In this document: positions 1 to 5,735 of the stretch, piece by piece
Layout of the letters: each line of letters begins with the position of its first letter
Position numbering within the stretch: the first letter of the stretch is position 1
Source of the DNA: Pseudomonadota bacterium
GTDB lineage: Bacteria; Pseudomonadota; Alphaproteobacteria; Rhizobiales; Rhizobiaceae
Length of the DNA: 8,754 nt
Assembly: GCA_023428515.1 (NCBI GenBank)
Contig: JAEYXI010000349.1
Span: forward strand, 1-8,754
Direction: 5' to 3'
The notes under the pieces: generated by a model
Databases searched by the model: none
Told to the model about the DNA's origin: nothing
What the model saw: the letters and a program-made list of their open reading frames with translations, nothing else
Translations under genes and position numbers: made by a program

Positions 1-30
1 CGCCATGGGAGGTAGATTTCGGCAATGCGA

Positions 31-144
31 ATGAAGGGAGCCAAAGCCGGAATCGCTGTCCTGACCTGCTCGCGGCGTACGCGCCATGCCGAGCTGCTCA
101 GGCTGTGCGCCCGCATCGGCTACTCGCCGCCCGCCCTGTGCTGA
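31..144 (+). other. Leader region with a short ORF of doubtful status
   Basis: The 195 bases before the aminotransferase contain no gene I can support. An ATG at 31 opens a 37-codon frame ending in TGA at 142-144, with Cys- and Arg-rich residues and no Shine-Dalgarno sequence in front of it. A second plus-strand frame stays open from the window edge to 428, but its translation is Arg/Pro-rich and overlaps the real aminotransferase gene. I regard both as chance open frames. The region probably holds the aminotransferase promoter, but I see no convincing -35/-10 pair. Confidence 0.15.
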
Positions 145-180
145 GATCCACGCCGGCCGAACTGCCGGACCGATTCAACA

Positions 181-187
181 GGAAGGG
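181..187 (+). promoter_or_regulatory. Ribosome binding site of the aminotransferase gene
   Basis: GGAAGGG lies 8 bases before the ATG at 196. It supports that start over the later in-frame ATG codons. The N-terminal residues it includes (through the HHLHPFTDHK stretch) are also typical of the family. Confidence 0.6.
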
Positions 188-195
188 CCTGACCC

Positions 196-1575
196 ATGAC
201 CTATCAGAACTATTCGCTGAAGCAGTTGCAGGCGATCGACGCCCAGCACCATCTCCACCCCTTCACCGACCACAAGGAACTCCGAGGCATCGGCACCCGC
301 ATGATCGTGCGCGCCGAGGGGCCGTTCATATACGACAGCGACGGCAACCAGATCCTCGATGGCATGGCTGGGCTCTGGTGCGTTGCCGTCGGCTATGGCC
401 GCGAGGAACTCGCCCGGGTCGCCTATGACCAGATGCTGGAGCTGCCCTACTACAACTCCTTCTTCAAATGCACGACTCCGACCCCGGCGCTGCTCGCCCA
501 AAAACTCGCAGAGCTCGCGCCGAAAAACGTCAACCAGGTCTTCTTCGGCTCGTCCGGCTCGGAATCCAACGACACGGCGCTGCGGCTCGTGCGGCACTAT
601 TGGGTGCTCGAAGGCAAGCCCGGGAAGAACCGCATCATCTCGCGCAAGGACGCCTATCACGGCTCGACGGTGGCCGGCGTCTCGCTCGGCGGCATGGAGC
701 ACATGCACGGCCAGCTCGGCGGGGCGGTGCCTAACATCGTACACGTCATGCCGCCCTATGCTTTCGAGAACGCGCTGCCCGGCGAGAGCGACGAGGCCTT
801 CGGCCTGCGCGCTGCCAAAGCCGTTGAGGACGCGATCCTCGAGGCCGGCCCGGAGAATGTCGCAGCCTTCATCGGCGAGCCGGTCATGGGGGCAGGGGGC
901 GTCAAGATCGCCCCGAAGAACTACTGGCCCGAGATCCAGCGCATCTGCCGCAAACACGACGTGCTACTGATGCTCGACGAGGTCATCACCGGCTACGGCC
1001 GCACCGGCGAGTGGTTCGCCGCCGAGACCTACGGCATCGAGCCCGACACGATCACCACTGCCAAGGCGCTGACCTCGGGCTACCTGCCGCTGTCGGCGCT
1101 TCTGGTCGGCGATCGCATCGCCTCGACGTTGGTCGAGAAGGGCGGCGAGTTCTTCCACGGCTACACCTATTCCGGCCACCCGGTCGCCTGTGCCGTCGGC
1201 CTGAAGAACATCGAGATCATCGAGCGCGAGGGTTTGATCGATCGCGTACGCGAGGACACCGGCCCCTATTTCGAGCAGCAGCTCCGGGAACGCATCTCGG
1301 GTCATCCCCTGGTCGGCGAGACCCGCGCGCTTGGCCTGATGGGCGCGATCGAGATCGTGAAGGACAAGGCGACGCGCGAGCGCTATTTGCCCGCCGGCAG
1401 TGCTGCCGTCGTCGTGCGCGACCATGCCATCGCCAACGGATTGATGATGCGCGCCACTGGCGACACGATGATCCTGTCGCCGCCGCTGATCTGGACACGC
1501 GAGACGATCGACATCGCCTGCGACAAGATCGTCAAGGCGCTCGACCTGGCGCTCGCCGACCTCAAGGGGAAGTAA
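196..1575 (+). CDS. Class III PLP-dependent aminotransferase, putrescine/omega-amino acid:pyruvate type
   Basis: This 459-residue protein is a full-length, cytoplasmic, PLP-dependent fold-type I aminotransferase of class III. Visible landmarks are the N-terminal HHLHPFTDHK segment (18-27), the MAGLWC motif (57-62), the phosphate-binding GSSGSESND loop (118-126), the aromatic ring-stacking AYHGS motif (153-157), the cofactor-binding Asp of LDEVITGYGRTGEW (Asp261), the Schiff-base Lys290 in TTAKALTSGY, and the YTYSGHP segment (323-329). From memory, its general pattern is very close to Pseudomonas SpuC (putrescine:pyruvate transaminase) and related beta-alanine/omega-amino acid:pyruvate transaminases. 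The expected reaction is transfer of a terminal amino group to pyruvate, giving alanine and an aldehyde or semialdehyde. The exact amino donor cannot be read from sequence; putrescine, GABA, beta-alanine or a xenobiotic amine are all possible. No polyamine gene adjoins it, so the context does not help. It is probably monocistronic, ending 123 bp before a convergent gene. Confidence 0.9.
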   Translation: MTYQNYSLKQLQAIDAQHHLHPFTDHKELRGIGTRMIVRAEGPFIYDSDGNQILDGMAGLWCVAVGYGREELARVAYDQMLELPYYNSFFKCTTPTPALLAQKLAELAPKNVNQVFFGSSGSESNDTALRLVRHYWVLEGKPGKNRIISRKDAYHGSTVAGVSLGGMEHMHGQLGGAVPNIVHVMPPYAFENALPGESDEAFGLRAAKAVEDAILEAGPENVAAFIGEPVMGAGGVKIAPKNYWPEIQRICRKHDVLLMLDEVITGYGRTGEWFAAETYGIEPDTITTAKALTSGYLPLSALLVGDRIASTLVEKGGEFFHGYTYSGHPVACAVGLKNIEIIEREGLIDRVREDTGPYFEQQLRERISGHPLVGETRALGLMGAIEIVKDKATRERYLPAGSAAVVVRDHAIANGLMMRATGDTMILSPPLIWTRETIDIACDKIVKALDLALADLKGK

Positions 1576-1640
1576 GCCGGATTAGCGGAGTGCAGCTCGT
1601 GTGTTGAGGTGCCTTGAGCTGGGCGTGCCGTCAAAGCAAA

Positions 1641-1665
1641 AGACCCCGGCGCGAGGCCGGGGTCT
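1641..1665 (-). terminator. Rho-independent terminator of the porin gene
   Basis: AGACCCCGGC (1641-1650) and GCCGGGGTCT (1656-1665) form a perfect 10-bp stem with a 5-base GCGAG loop. Read on the minus strand the stem is followed by TTTTGCTTT, a good U-tract, and it starts 33 bases after the porin stop codon. On the plus strand the stem is preceded by A residues but not followed by a T-run. It therefore serves the minus-strand gene best, although it may also slow plus-strand transcription from the convergent aminotransferase gene. Confidence 0.85.
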
Positions 1666-1698
1666 GTCTGATCGCTCCCTGTCGAGAACCCCCAGTGA

Positions 1699-2379
1699 TC
1701 AGAACTTGTAGCTCACACCGAGCAAGACAGCCGTCTGGTTCCAGTCGGCGTCGACGTTGTCGCCGAAAACGCCAAGATTGTACTCTTCGCTGCCGAAATC
1801 GGTGTAGCGGACTTCAAGGCGGCCGATCCAGTTGGGCGTGAATGCCTTTTCGACGCCTGCGCCGAGCGTCCAGCCGACATGGGTGTTGTCGTCCGACACG
1901 GTATCGATGCCGTCGGTGGCTTCCAGTTCGGCATGGCCGAATGCGACGCCGCCGGTTGCGTAAAGCAGCCACGTGTCCACGGCGTAACCGGCGCGAAGGC
2001 GCAGCGAACCCTGCCAGTCGCCATCAAGCGACAGGTTGCCGGCGCCTCCGCCAAAGTCGGCGTCGCCGTCTATGTCGGCGTAGTCGAAATCGCCCTCGAC
2101 GCCGTATACGAATGAACCGGACTGCCAGTTATAGCCGGCATGGATGCCGCCTATGAAACCGTCGACATCGAAGTCGTCAGCCGCCGGGGGCTCTTCTACG
2201 AACTCGCTGAGATTGTCGTTTTCCCGGCCCCAGGCCCATCCGGCGTGAAGACCGACATAGCCGCCGGTCCAGACGAAGATAGGCGTCTCGACAACGACTT
2301 CTTCCACAACGGCGTCCGCAGCAAGCGCATAACCGCTCATGCCGCAAAGAAATGTAGTAGCAAGCAGTATCTTTCGCAT
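1699..2379 (-). CDS. Small outer-membrane beta-barrel protein (Omp25/Omp31/RopB-like)
   Basis: The 226-residue product starts with a clear Sec signal peptide: MRK, a hydrophobic stretch, then YALA followed by AD, so signal peptidase I should cut after Ala20. The mature part is Gly-, Asp- and aromatic-rich with alternating beta-strand patterns, such as GGYVGLHAGWAWG (about 39-51), FIGGIHAGYNWQ (75-86), LRLRAGYAV and GRLEVRYTDFG. It ends in VSYKF, with the terminal Phe expected for recognition by the BAM complex. Size and pattern fit the 8-stranded outer-membrane beta-barrel family (OmpA-like barrel without a peptidoglycan domain) found in many copies in rhizobia and Brucella. The mature protein is notably acidic. 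A GGAG ribosome binding site lies 8 bases before the ATG, and an intrinsic terminator follows. It appears to be a single-gene unit, divergent from the small gene at 2637. Its exact role (membrane stability or surface interaction) is unknown. Confidence 0.88.
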   Translation of the reverse strand: MRKILLATTFLCGMSGYALAADAVVEEVVVETPIFVWTGGYVGLHAGWAWGRENDNLSEFVEEPPAADDFDVDGFIGGIHAGYNWQSGSFVYGVEGDFDYADIDGDADFGGGAGNLSLDGDWQGSLRLRAGYAVDTWLLYATGGVAFGHAELEATDGIDTVSDDNTHVGWTLGAGVEKAFTPNWIGRLEVRYTDFGSEEYNLGVFGDNVDADWNQTAVLLGVSYKF

Positions 2380-2501
2380 AAAACGTGCTCCGCACCTTCA
2401 GTCACGCCACTCAATAGTCAACGTAACAGTAATCGCTGAATTAGACAGTGCTGTTTTAGCATCGCTTCGATTATTCCATCGTGCGTTGCGATTCCACAAC
2501 A

Positions 2502-2529
2502 CTTGGCCACGCTGCAGCAGCTTCTATGT
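2502..2529 (+). promoter_or_regulatory. Candidate sigma-70 promoter of the small unknown gene
   Basis: CTTGGC (2502-2507) and CTATGT (2524-2529) are separated by 16 bases. They resemble the rhizobial housekeeping consensus CTTGAC / CTATAT. Transcription would start near 2536, giving a leader of about 100 bases that includes the hairpin at 2586-2611. The match is imperfect and the call is tentative. Confidence 0.3.
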
Positions 2530-2585
2530 GCCGGCGTTAGAGCAATTTTCCCCAAGACCTTGGTCCGCCGCGCTGCGACAGTTGT

Positions 2586-2611
2586 GGCGACAAGTTCCGG
2601 CGCCTGTCGCC
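2586..2611 (+). repeat. Inverted repeat just upstream of the small unknown gene
   Basis: GGCGACA (2586-2592) and TGTCGCC (2605-2611) are perfect reverse complements around a 12-base loop. In RNA the stem can grow by a U-G and a G-C pair (2585/2612 and 2584/2613). It ends 14-16 bases before the GGAG ribosome binding site at 2627. It could be a leader hairpin or an operator. There is no T-run after it, so it is not an intrinsic terminator. Confidence 0.4.
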
Positions 2612-2636
2612 GCGTGCTTATCCATTGGAGAAGATC

Positions 2637-3149
2637 ATGACGACGACGATTTCGCCCTTTCTCGCTGCCCTCGCATCTGAAGGTCCCACGGTCGACCGAG
2701 CGAAAGACATGGACCTCTACGGATGGCTGATCGGGAGTTGGGAAATGGACACGGTCCGCCATCTCGATGACGGCACGATCCAGAAATCGACTGGAGAAAT
2801 CCATTTCGGCTGGGTGCTCGAAGGCCGCGCGATTCAGGACATTTGGATCAGGCCCAAGCGTCCCGAGCCGTCCACCATGTATGGCACGACTTTGCGCGTC
2901 TTCGATCCCGGGATCGGTGGCTGGCACATCATCTGGAGCGACCCGCTCAACCAGGATTACTCACGCCAGATCGGGCGGGCCGAGGGCAATGACATTGTCC
3001 AGATCGGCGACGACTCGCGCGGCCTGCAGACTCGATGGCGTTTCACCGAGATCACTCCAAACAGCTTCCACTGGATCGGCGAGGAAAGATCTTCCGAGGG
3101 CGACCCTTGGCAAATCACGTACGAGCATTTCGCCCGCCGAACGAATTGA
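2637..3149 (+). CDS. Conserved-looking protein of unknown function, possible calycin-like fold
   Basis: The product is 170 residues, has no signal peptide or membrane segment, and is probably cytoplasmic. I chose the ATG at 2637 because GGAG (2627-2630) sits 6 bases before it; the in-frame TTG at 2625 overlaps that ribosome binding site. The sequence is rich in Trp and in beta-strand patterns. Examples are LYGWLIGSWEMDTVRH, IHFGWVLEGRAIQDIW, TTLRVFDPGIGGWHIIWSDP, LQTRWRFTEITPNSFHWIGE and a final WQITYEHFARR. The early GSWEMD-type motif followed by regular beta strands recalls lipocalin/FABP-like calycin barrels and DUF1579-type proteins. This is an impression of fold, not a family assignment, and no catalytic residues can be named. 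It stands alone between a divergent porin gene and a convergent mmsB gene, so its neighbours give no clue to function. Codon use resembles the surrounding genes. Confidence 0.75.
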   Translation: MTTTISPFLAALASEGPTVDRAKDMDLYGWLIGSWEMDTVRHLDDGTIQKSTGEIHFGWVLEGRAIQDIWIRPKRPEPSTMYGTTLRVFDPGIGGWHIIWSDPLNQDYSRQIGRAEGNDIVQIGDDSRGLQTRWRFTEITPNSFHWIGEERSSEGDPWQITYEHFARRTN

Positions 3150-3182
3150 GGGTGACACCCTGCGATAGATTGATGGGTAAAC

Positions 3183-3216
3183 GGCAAAAGCCGCGCCTGC
3201 AGTGCGCGGCCTTGCC
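3183..3216 (-). terminator. Hairpin, probable minus-strand terminator
   Basis: GCCGCGC (3190-3196) and GCGCGGC (3204-3210) pair around the loop CTGCAGT. An outer GGCAA/TTGCC pairing (3183-3187 with 3212-3216) extends the stem across a small internal loop. On the minus strand the inner stem is followed by TTTTGCCGTTT, which suits an intrinsic terminator for transcripts reading out of mmsB, though it lies over 210 bases past that gene's stop. It is also about 35 bases past the plus-strand gene ending at 3149, where no T-run follows the stem. Confidence 0.5.
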
Positions 3217-3428
3217 ATTGCAACGCATGGACCTTCGCGTACTGCACGCTGCGAAGGTAACGGCTCCGGTACGCAAGACCTGATCCGGAGCGCCGGGCGG
3301 TTGCGACGACCGCCTTGTCATCTGTTCTATCGGGACATTGTTACCGCGTGGTTATCGAGAGCTTAAGCAAACCTAAATTTGCATCTTTTTCTCGGTTAAC
3401 CGGAGCCGGAGGTTCCGCTGTTCTTTTT
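3217..3428. other. Gene-free stretch with further hairpins
   Basis: The stretch from 3150 to 3428 between two convergent genes holds no credible ORF. Beyond the terminator it contains GCTCCGG (3263-3269) pairing with CCGGAGC (3285-3291), and GGCGGT (3296-3301) pairing with ACCGCC (3309-3314), the latter followed on the plus strand by the moderately T-rich TTGTCATCTGTTCT. From about 3330 to 3430 it turns A/T-rich, with runs of T at 3387-3391 and 3424-3429 on the plus strand. It may be a compound 3' termination zone or hold a small RNA; I cannot tell which. Confidence 0.4.
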
Positions 3429-4313
3429 TCATCTGGCGCGATCTCTGAGGTAGCGGATGATCGCCGAGAAATCCTCGCTGCCATGGCCGTTTTCGTTGAA
3501 CGAGTCGTAGAGTTGCGCTGCGGCCTTGCCGAGCGGCGTGAAGGCATAGGATCCGCCCGCCGCCTCTTGCGCCAGCATCAAATCCTTCAGCATCAGCGCG
3601 GCCGAGAAACCCGGCCTGTAGTCGTGATTGGCGGGTGAGGTGGGCACTGGTCCCGGCACCGGGCAATAGGTGGTCAGCGACCAGCACTGGCCGGACGACG
3701 TGGATGCCACGTCGTAGAGCGCCTGATGCGACAGGCCGAGCTTTTCGGCGAGCACGAAGGCTTCGCCGACCGCGATCATCGAGACGCCGAGGATCATGTT
3801 GTTGCAGATCTTCGCGGCCTGTCCGGCGCCCGCCGTGCCGCAGTGCACGATCTTGCCGGCCATCGGCTGCAGCACCGGCTCGGCGAGCGCGAACGCCTCG
3901 TCCGATCCGCCGACCATGAAGGTCAGCGTGCCGGCTGTAGCACCTGCCGTGCCGCCCGATACCGGCGCGTCGATCGCCAGCAACCCGTTGTCAGTGGCGA
4001 TGGCATGGGCCTTGCGCGCCGACTCCACATCCACAGTCGAGCAGTCGATGAAGAGCGTGCCTGCTGCCGCCGCCGCCGAGACCTCGGCATAGATGTCCAG
4101 CACATGCTTGCCGGCCGGCAGCATGGTGATCACCACCTCCGCGTCCTCGATCGCTCCCGCGGCATCCGACATTGCGTGGACGCCGTTGTCGCGTGCGATC
4201 GACAGGTTCTCCGGCATCAAGTCAAAGCCCTGAACCCTGTGCCCCGCCTTGACGAGATTTATGGCCATCGGATTGCCCATATTGCCGAGACCGATGAAAG
4301 CGATGGTTGCCAT
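3429..4313 (-). CDS. mmsB: 3-hydroxyisobutyrate dehydrogenase
   Basis: The 294-residue enzyme oxidises 3-hydroxyisobutyrate to methylmalonate semialdehyde with NAD+, in valine catabolism in the cytoplasm. The N-terminal Rossmann domain shows GLGNMG (8-13). The acidic Asp31 after the second strand points to NAD rather than NADP. Next come the substrate-binding APVSGG motif (116-121) and GTLTFMVGG (128-136). The catalytic Lys168 lies in GQAAKICNN, and a second conserved Lys (Lys243) in LMLKDL sits in the helical C-terminal domain. Length is normal for the family. The start at 4313 is set by GGAGGA (4318-4323 on the plus-strand numbering) just upstream; a longer frame reaching 4400 would run into the inverted repeat and lacks a family N-terminus. 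Its neighbour upstream on the same strand is an isobutyryl-CoA-dehydrogenase-like gene, which favours valine breakdown over related beta-hydroxyacid dehydrogenases such as tartronate semialdehyde reductase. Confidence 0.92.
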   Translation of the reverse strand: MATIAFIGLGNMGNPMAINLVKAGHRVQGFDLMPENLSIARDNGVHAMSDAAGAIEDAEVVITMLPAGKHVLDIYAEVSAAAAAGTLFIDCSTVDVESARKAHAIATDNGLLAIDAPVSGGTAGATAGTLTFMVGGSDEAFALAEPVLQPMAGKIVHCGTAGAGQAAKICNNMILGVSMIAVGEAFVLAEKLGLSHQALYDVASTSSGQCWSLTTYCPVPGPVPTSPANHDYRPGFSAALMLKDLMLAQEAAGGSYAFTPLGKAAAQLYDSFNENGHGSEDFSAIIRYLRDRAR

Positions 4314-4330
4314 GTGTTCCTCCGGAGGAA

Positions 4331-4435
4331 GGGGTAAGTGAGTAGGGAAATGAGGGAATAGCGTAGACCGCTTCAGTCCCCAACTAGAGCGCCGCGTCAA
4401 ACAAGCCAGCCGACTATTCTCTACCCACTTACTCC
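4331..4435. repeat. Imperfect inverted repeat between mmsB and the acyl-CoA dehydrogenase gene
   Basis: The arm at 4331-4350 (GGGGTAAGTGAGTAGGGAAA) and the reverse complement of 4416-4435 agree at 16 of 20 positions, enclosing a 65-base centre. Both arms are built from the simple theme AGTGAGTAGGGAATAG, and GGGAATAG also recurs at 4354-4361. The composition (A/G-rich on one side, T/C-rich on the other) is unlike the surrounding genes. It resembles small dispersed intergenic repeats that I associate with Mesorhizobium-type genomes, but copy number cannot be judged from one window. It fills nearly all of the 130-bp spacer. Confidence 0.55.
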
Positions 4436-4443
4436 CTGTTCCC

Positions 4444-5622
4444 CTACTGCCTTAAAAGATGCCTCGCCACGATCACCCGCATGATCTCGTTCGTGCCCTC
4501 GAGGATCTGGTGGACGCGCGGGTCGCGCACGAGCTTCTCGATGCCATAATCGTGCAGATATCCGTAGCCGCCGTGAAGCTGGAGCGCCTCGTTGGCGACG
4601 TTGAACCCGGTGTCGGTCACGAAGCGTTTCGCCATCGCCGACCACTTGCCGGCGTCGGCAGCTTTCGCGTCGAGCTTTGAGGCCGCCGCATAGAGAAACA
4701 CGCGCGCGGCCTGCAACTCCGTCTCCATGTCCGCCAGCCTGAACTGCAGCGCCTGGAACTCGCTGAGCTTTTGGCCGAACGCTTTTCGCTCGCTCATATA
4801 GGCAAGCGCCTTGTCGATCGCCGACTGCGCGCCGCCCAGCGAGCACGCCGCGATGTTCAGCCGGCCGCCGTCGAGCCCGGCCATGGCGAGCCGAAACCCT
4901 TCGCCCTCCGCCGAAAGCAGGTTTTCGGCCGGCACGCGGCAGTCGGCAAAAATCACCTGCCGGGTCGACTGCATGTGCCAGCCCATCTTGTTCTCCAGCG
5001 CGCCGAAGGAGAGGCCGGGCGCATCCTTGGGCACGATGAAGGTCGAGATGCCTTTCGGGCCTTCGTCGCCGGTCCGCGCCATCACGATATAGAGGTCGCT
5101 GTCGCCGGCGCCGGAGATGAATTGTTTGGTGCCGTTGAGCACGTAGTCGTTGCCGTCACGGGCGGCTTTCGTCTTCAGCGCCGCCGCATCCGATCCCGAT
5201 CCCGGCTCGGTCAGGCAGTAGGAGCCCAGCCATTCCATGGATGTCAGCTTGGGCACGAATGTCTGCCGCTGCGCCTCGCTGCCGAAGCGGTCGATCATCC
5301 AGGCCGTCATGTTGTGGATGGAGATGAAGGCCGAGAAAGCCGGGCAGGCGCGCGCCAGCGCCTCGAAGATCAACACCGCGTCGAGCCGGCCGAGGCCAGA
5401 GCCGCCGACATCGTCGCGCACATAAATGCCGCCGAAGCCCAGCGGCCCCGTCTCGCGGATCACATCGCCGGGGAAGTGCCTGTCACGGTCCCATTCGAGC
5501 GCATTCGACGCCACCCGGTCCCCGGCAAAGGCCTCGGCCATCTCCTGGATGGCGCGCTGGTCCTCGTTCAGTTCGAACTGGCCGGAGGAGACGTCGGCCC
5601 CGTTCTGGGTCCTTGTGTCCAT
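4444..5622 (-). CDS. Acyl-CoA dehydrogenase, isobutyryl-CoA dehydrogenase type
   Basis: The 392-residue flavoenzyme should form the alpha,beta double bond in a short branched acyl-CoA (isobutyryl-CoA to methacrylyl-CoA), passing electrons to ETF. The usual three domains are present: an N-terminal helical part (about 15-130), a beta domain with the YCLTEPGSGSD signature (135-145) and NGTKQFISGAG (163-173), and a C-terminal helical part. The latter has QLHGGYGYLHDYGIEKLVRD (348-367) and RVHQILEGTNEIMR (369-382). Glu375 in LEGT is in the position of the catalytic base of MCAD, SCAD and isobutyryl-CoA dehydrogenase. The C-terminal pattern is very like mitochondrial isobutyryl-CoA dehydrogenase (ACAD8), and the downstream gene is mmsB, so valine catabolism is the best reading; short-chain or 2-methylbutyryl-CoA activity is the alternative. 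The start at 5622 has GGGAGG a few bases upstream. The gene probably shares a transcript with mmsB. Confidence 0.88.
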   Translation of the reverse strand: MDTRTQNGADVSSGQFELNEDQRAIQEMAEAFAGDRVASNALEWDRDRHFPGDVIRETGPLGFGGIYVRDDVGGSGLGRLDAVLIFEALARACPAFSAFISIHNMTAWMIDRFGSEAQRQTFVPKLTSMEWLGSYCLTEPGSGSDAAALKTKAARDGNDYVLNGTKQFISGAGDSDLYIVMARTGDEGPKGISTFIVPKDAPGLSFGALENKMGWHMQSTRQVIFADCRVPAENLLSAEGEGFRLAMAGLDGGRLNIAACSLGGAQSAIDKALAYMSERKAFGQKLSEFQALQFRLADMETELQAARVFLYAAASKLDAKAADAGKWSAMAKRFVTDTGFNVANEALQLHGGYGYLHDYGIEKLVRDPRVHQILEGTNEIMRVIVARHLLRQ

Positions 5623-5642
5623 CAGGTCCTCCCGTGACGTTT

Positions 5643-5670
5643 TTGGCTATGCGTGGAAGACAATCTAGAC
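5643..5670 (+). promoter_or_regulatory. Weak candidate promoter for the cupin-cobQ unit
   Basis: TTGGCT (5643-5648) and CTAGAC (5665-5670) are 16 bases apart in the divergent spacer. If used, transcription would start near 5677, exactly at the base of the 13-bp hairpin, so that the mRNA would begin with that structure. Both hexamers are only partial matches, and this is a guess from position and spacing. Confidence 0.2.
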
Positions 5671-5677
5671 CAATGAT

Positions 5678-5711
5678 GCGCCCGCGCAAATCGGACCCTT
5701 TGTGCGGGCGC
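5678..5711. repeat. 13-bp hairpin in the divergent spacer
   Basis: GCGCCCGCGCAAA (5678-5690) pairs with TTTGTGCGGGCGC (5699-5711) around an 8-base loop. Twelve positions are Watson-Crick and the remaining one is a G-U wobble in the plus-strand RNA. It lies 24 bases before the GTG start of the cupin gene and 56 bases before the acyl-CoA dehydrogenase start. No T-run follows on either strand, so it does not look like an intrinsic terminator. An operator, or a stabilising 5' leader hairpin, fits its place better. Confidence 0.6.
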
Positions 5712-5735
5712 GCCGTTAAAGAAACGTGAGGACAG

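Larger units (their letters stand above)
2380..2636. promoter_or_regulatory. Divergent intergenic region between the porin gene and the small unknown gene
   Basis: This 257-bp spacer must hold the promoters of both flanking genes. It is clearly more A/T-rich in its porin-proximal half than the coding DNA around it, as expected for promoter DNA. On the minus strand I see only the GGAG ribosome binding site of the porin gene (2388-2391). A tentative plus-strand promoter and a leader hairpin are listed separately. No ORF here looks real. Confidence 0.6.

Noticed and set aside
1..92. Minus-strand frame reading MARTRREQVRTAIPALAP from about position 90 to the window edge as a divergent gene start
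   Set aside because: No ribosome binding site stands before the ATG and the fragment is too short to recognise; it could be chance.
175..957. Open frame of 260 codons on the minus strand opposite the aminotransferase
   Set aside because: It lies antisense to an aminotransferase with all catalytic motifs intact, and its own translation shows no recognisable domain.
3363..3391. GCAAA/TTTGC stem followed by CTTTTTC as a plus-strand terminator
   Set aside because: The stem is only 5 bp and A/T-rich, and no plus-strand gene ends within 200 bases; too weak to list as a terminator.
4771..5637. Long open frame of 288 codons on the plus strand opposite the acyl-CoA dehydrogenase
   Set aside because: It is an antisense frame kept open by G+C-biased codons of a clearly real minus-strand gene; its translation is His/Arg/Gly-rich and shows no family pattern.
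5623..5735. Cobalamin riboswitch upstream of the cupin-cobQ unit
   Set aside because: The spacer is only 113 bases, too short for a usual B12 riboswitch, and no B12-box-like sequence is present; the hairpin there is a simple stem-loop.
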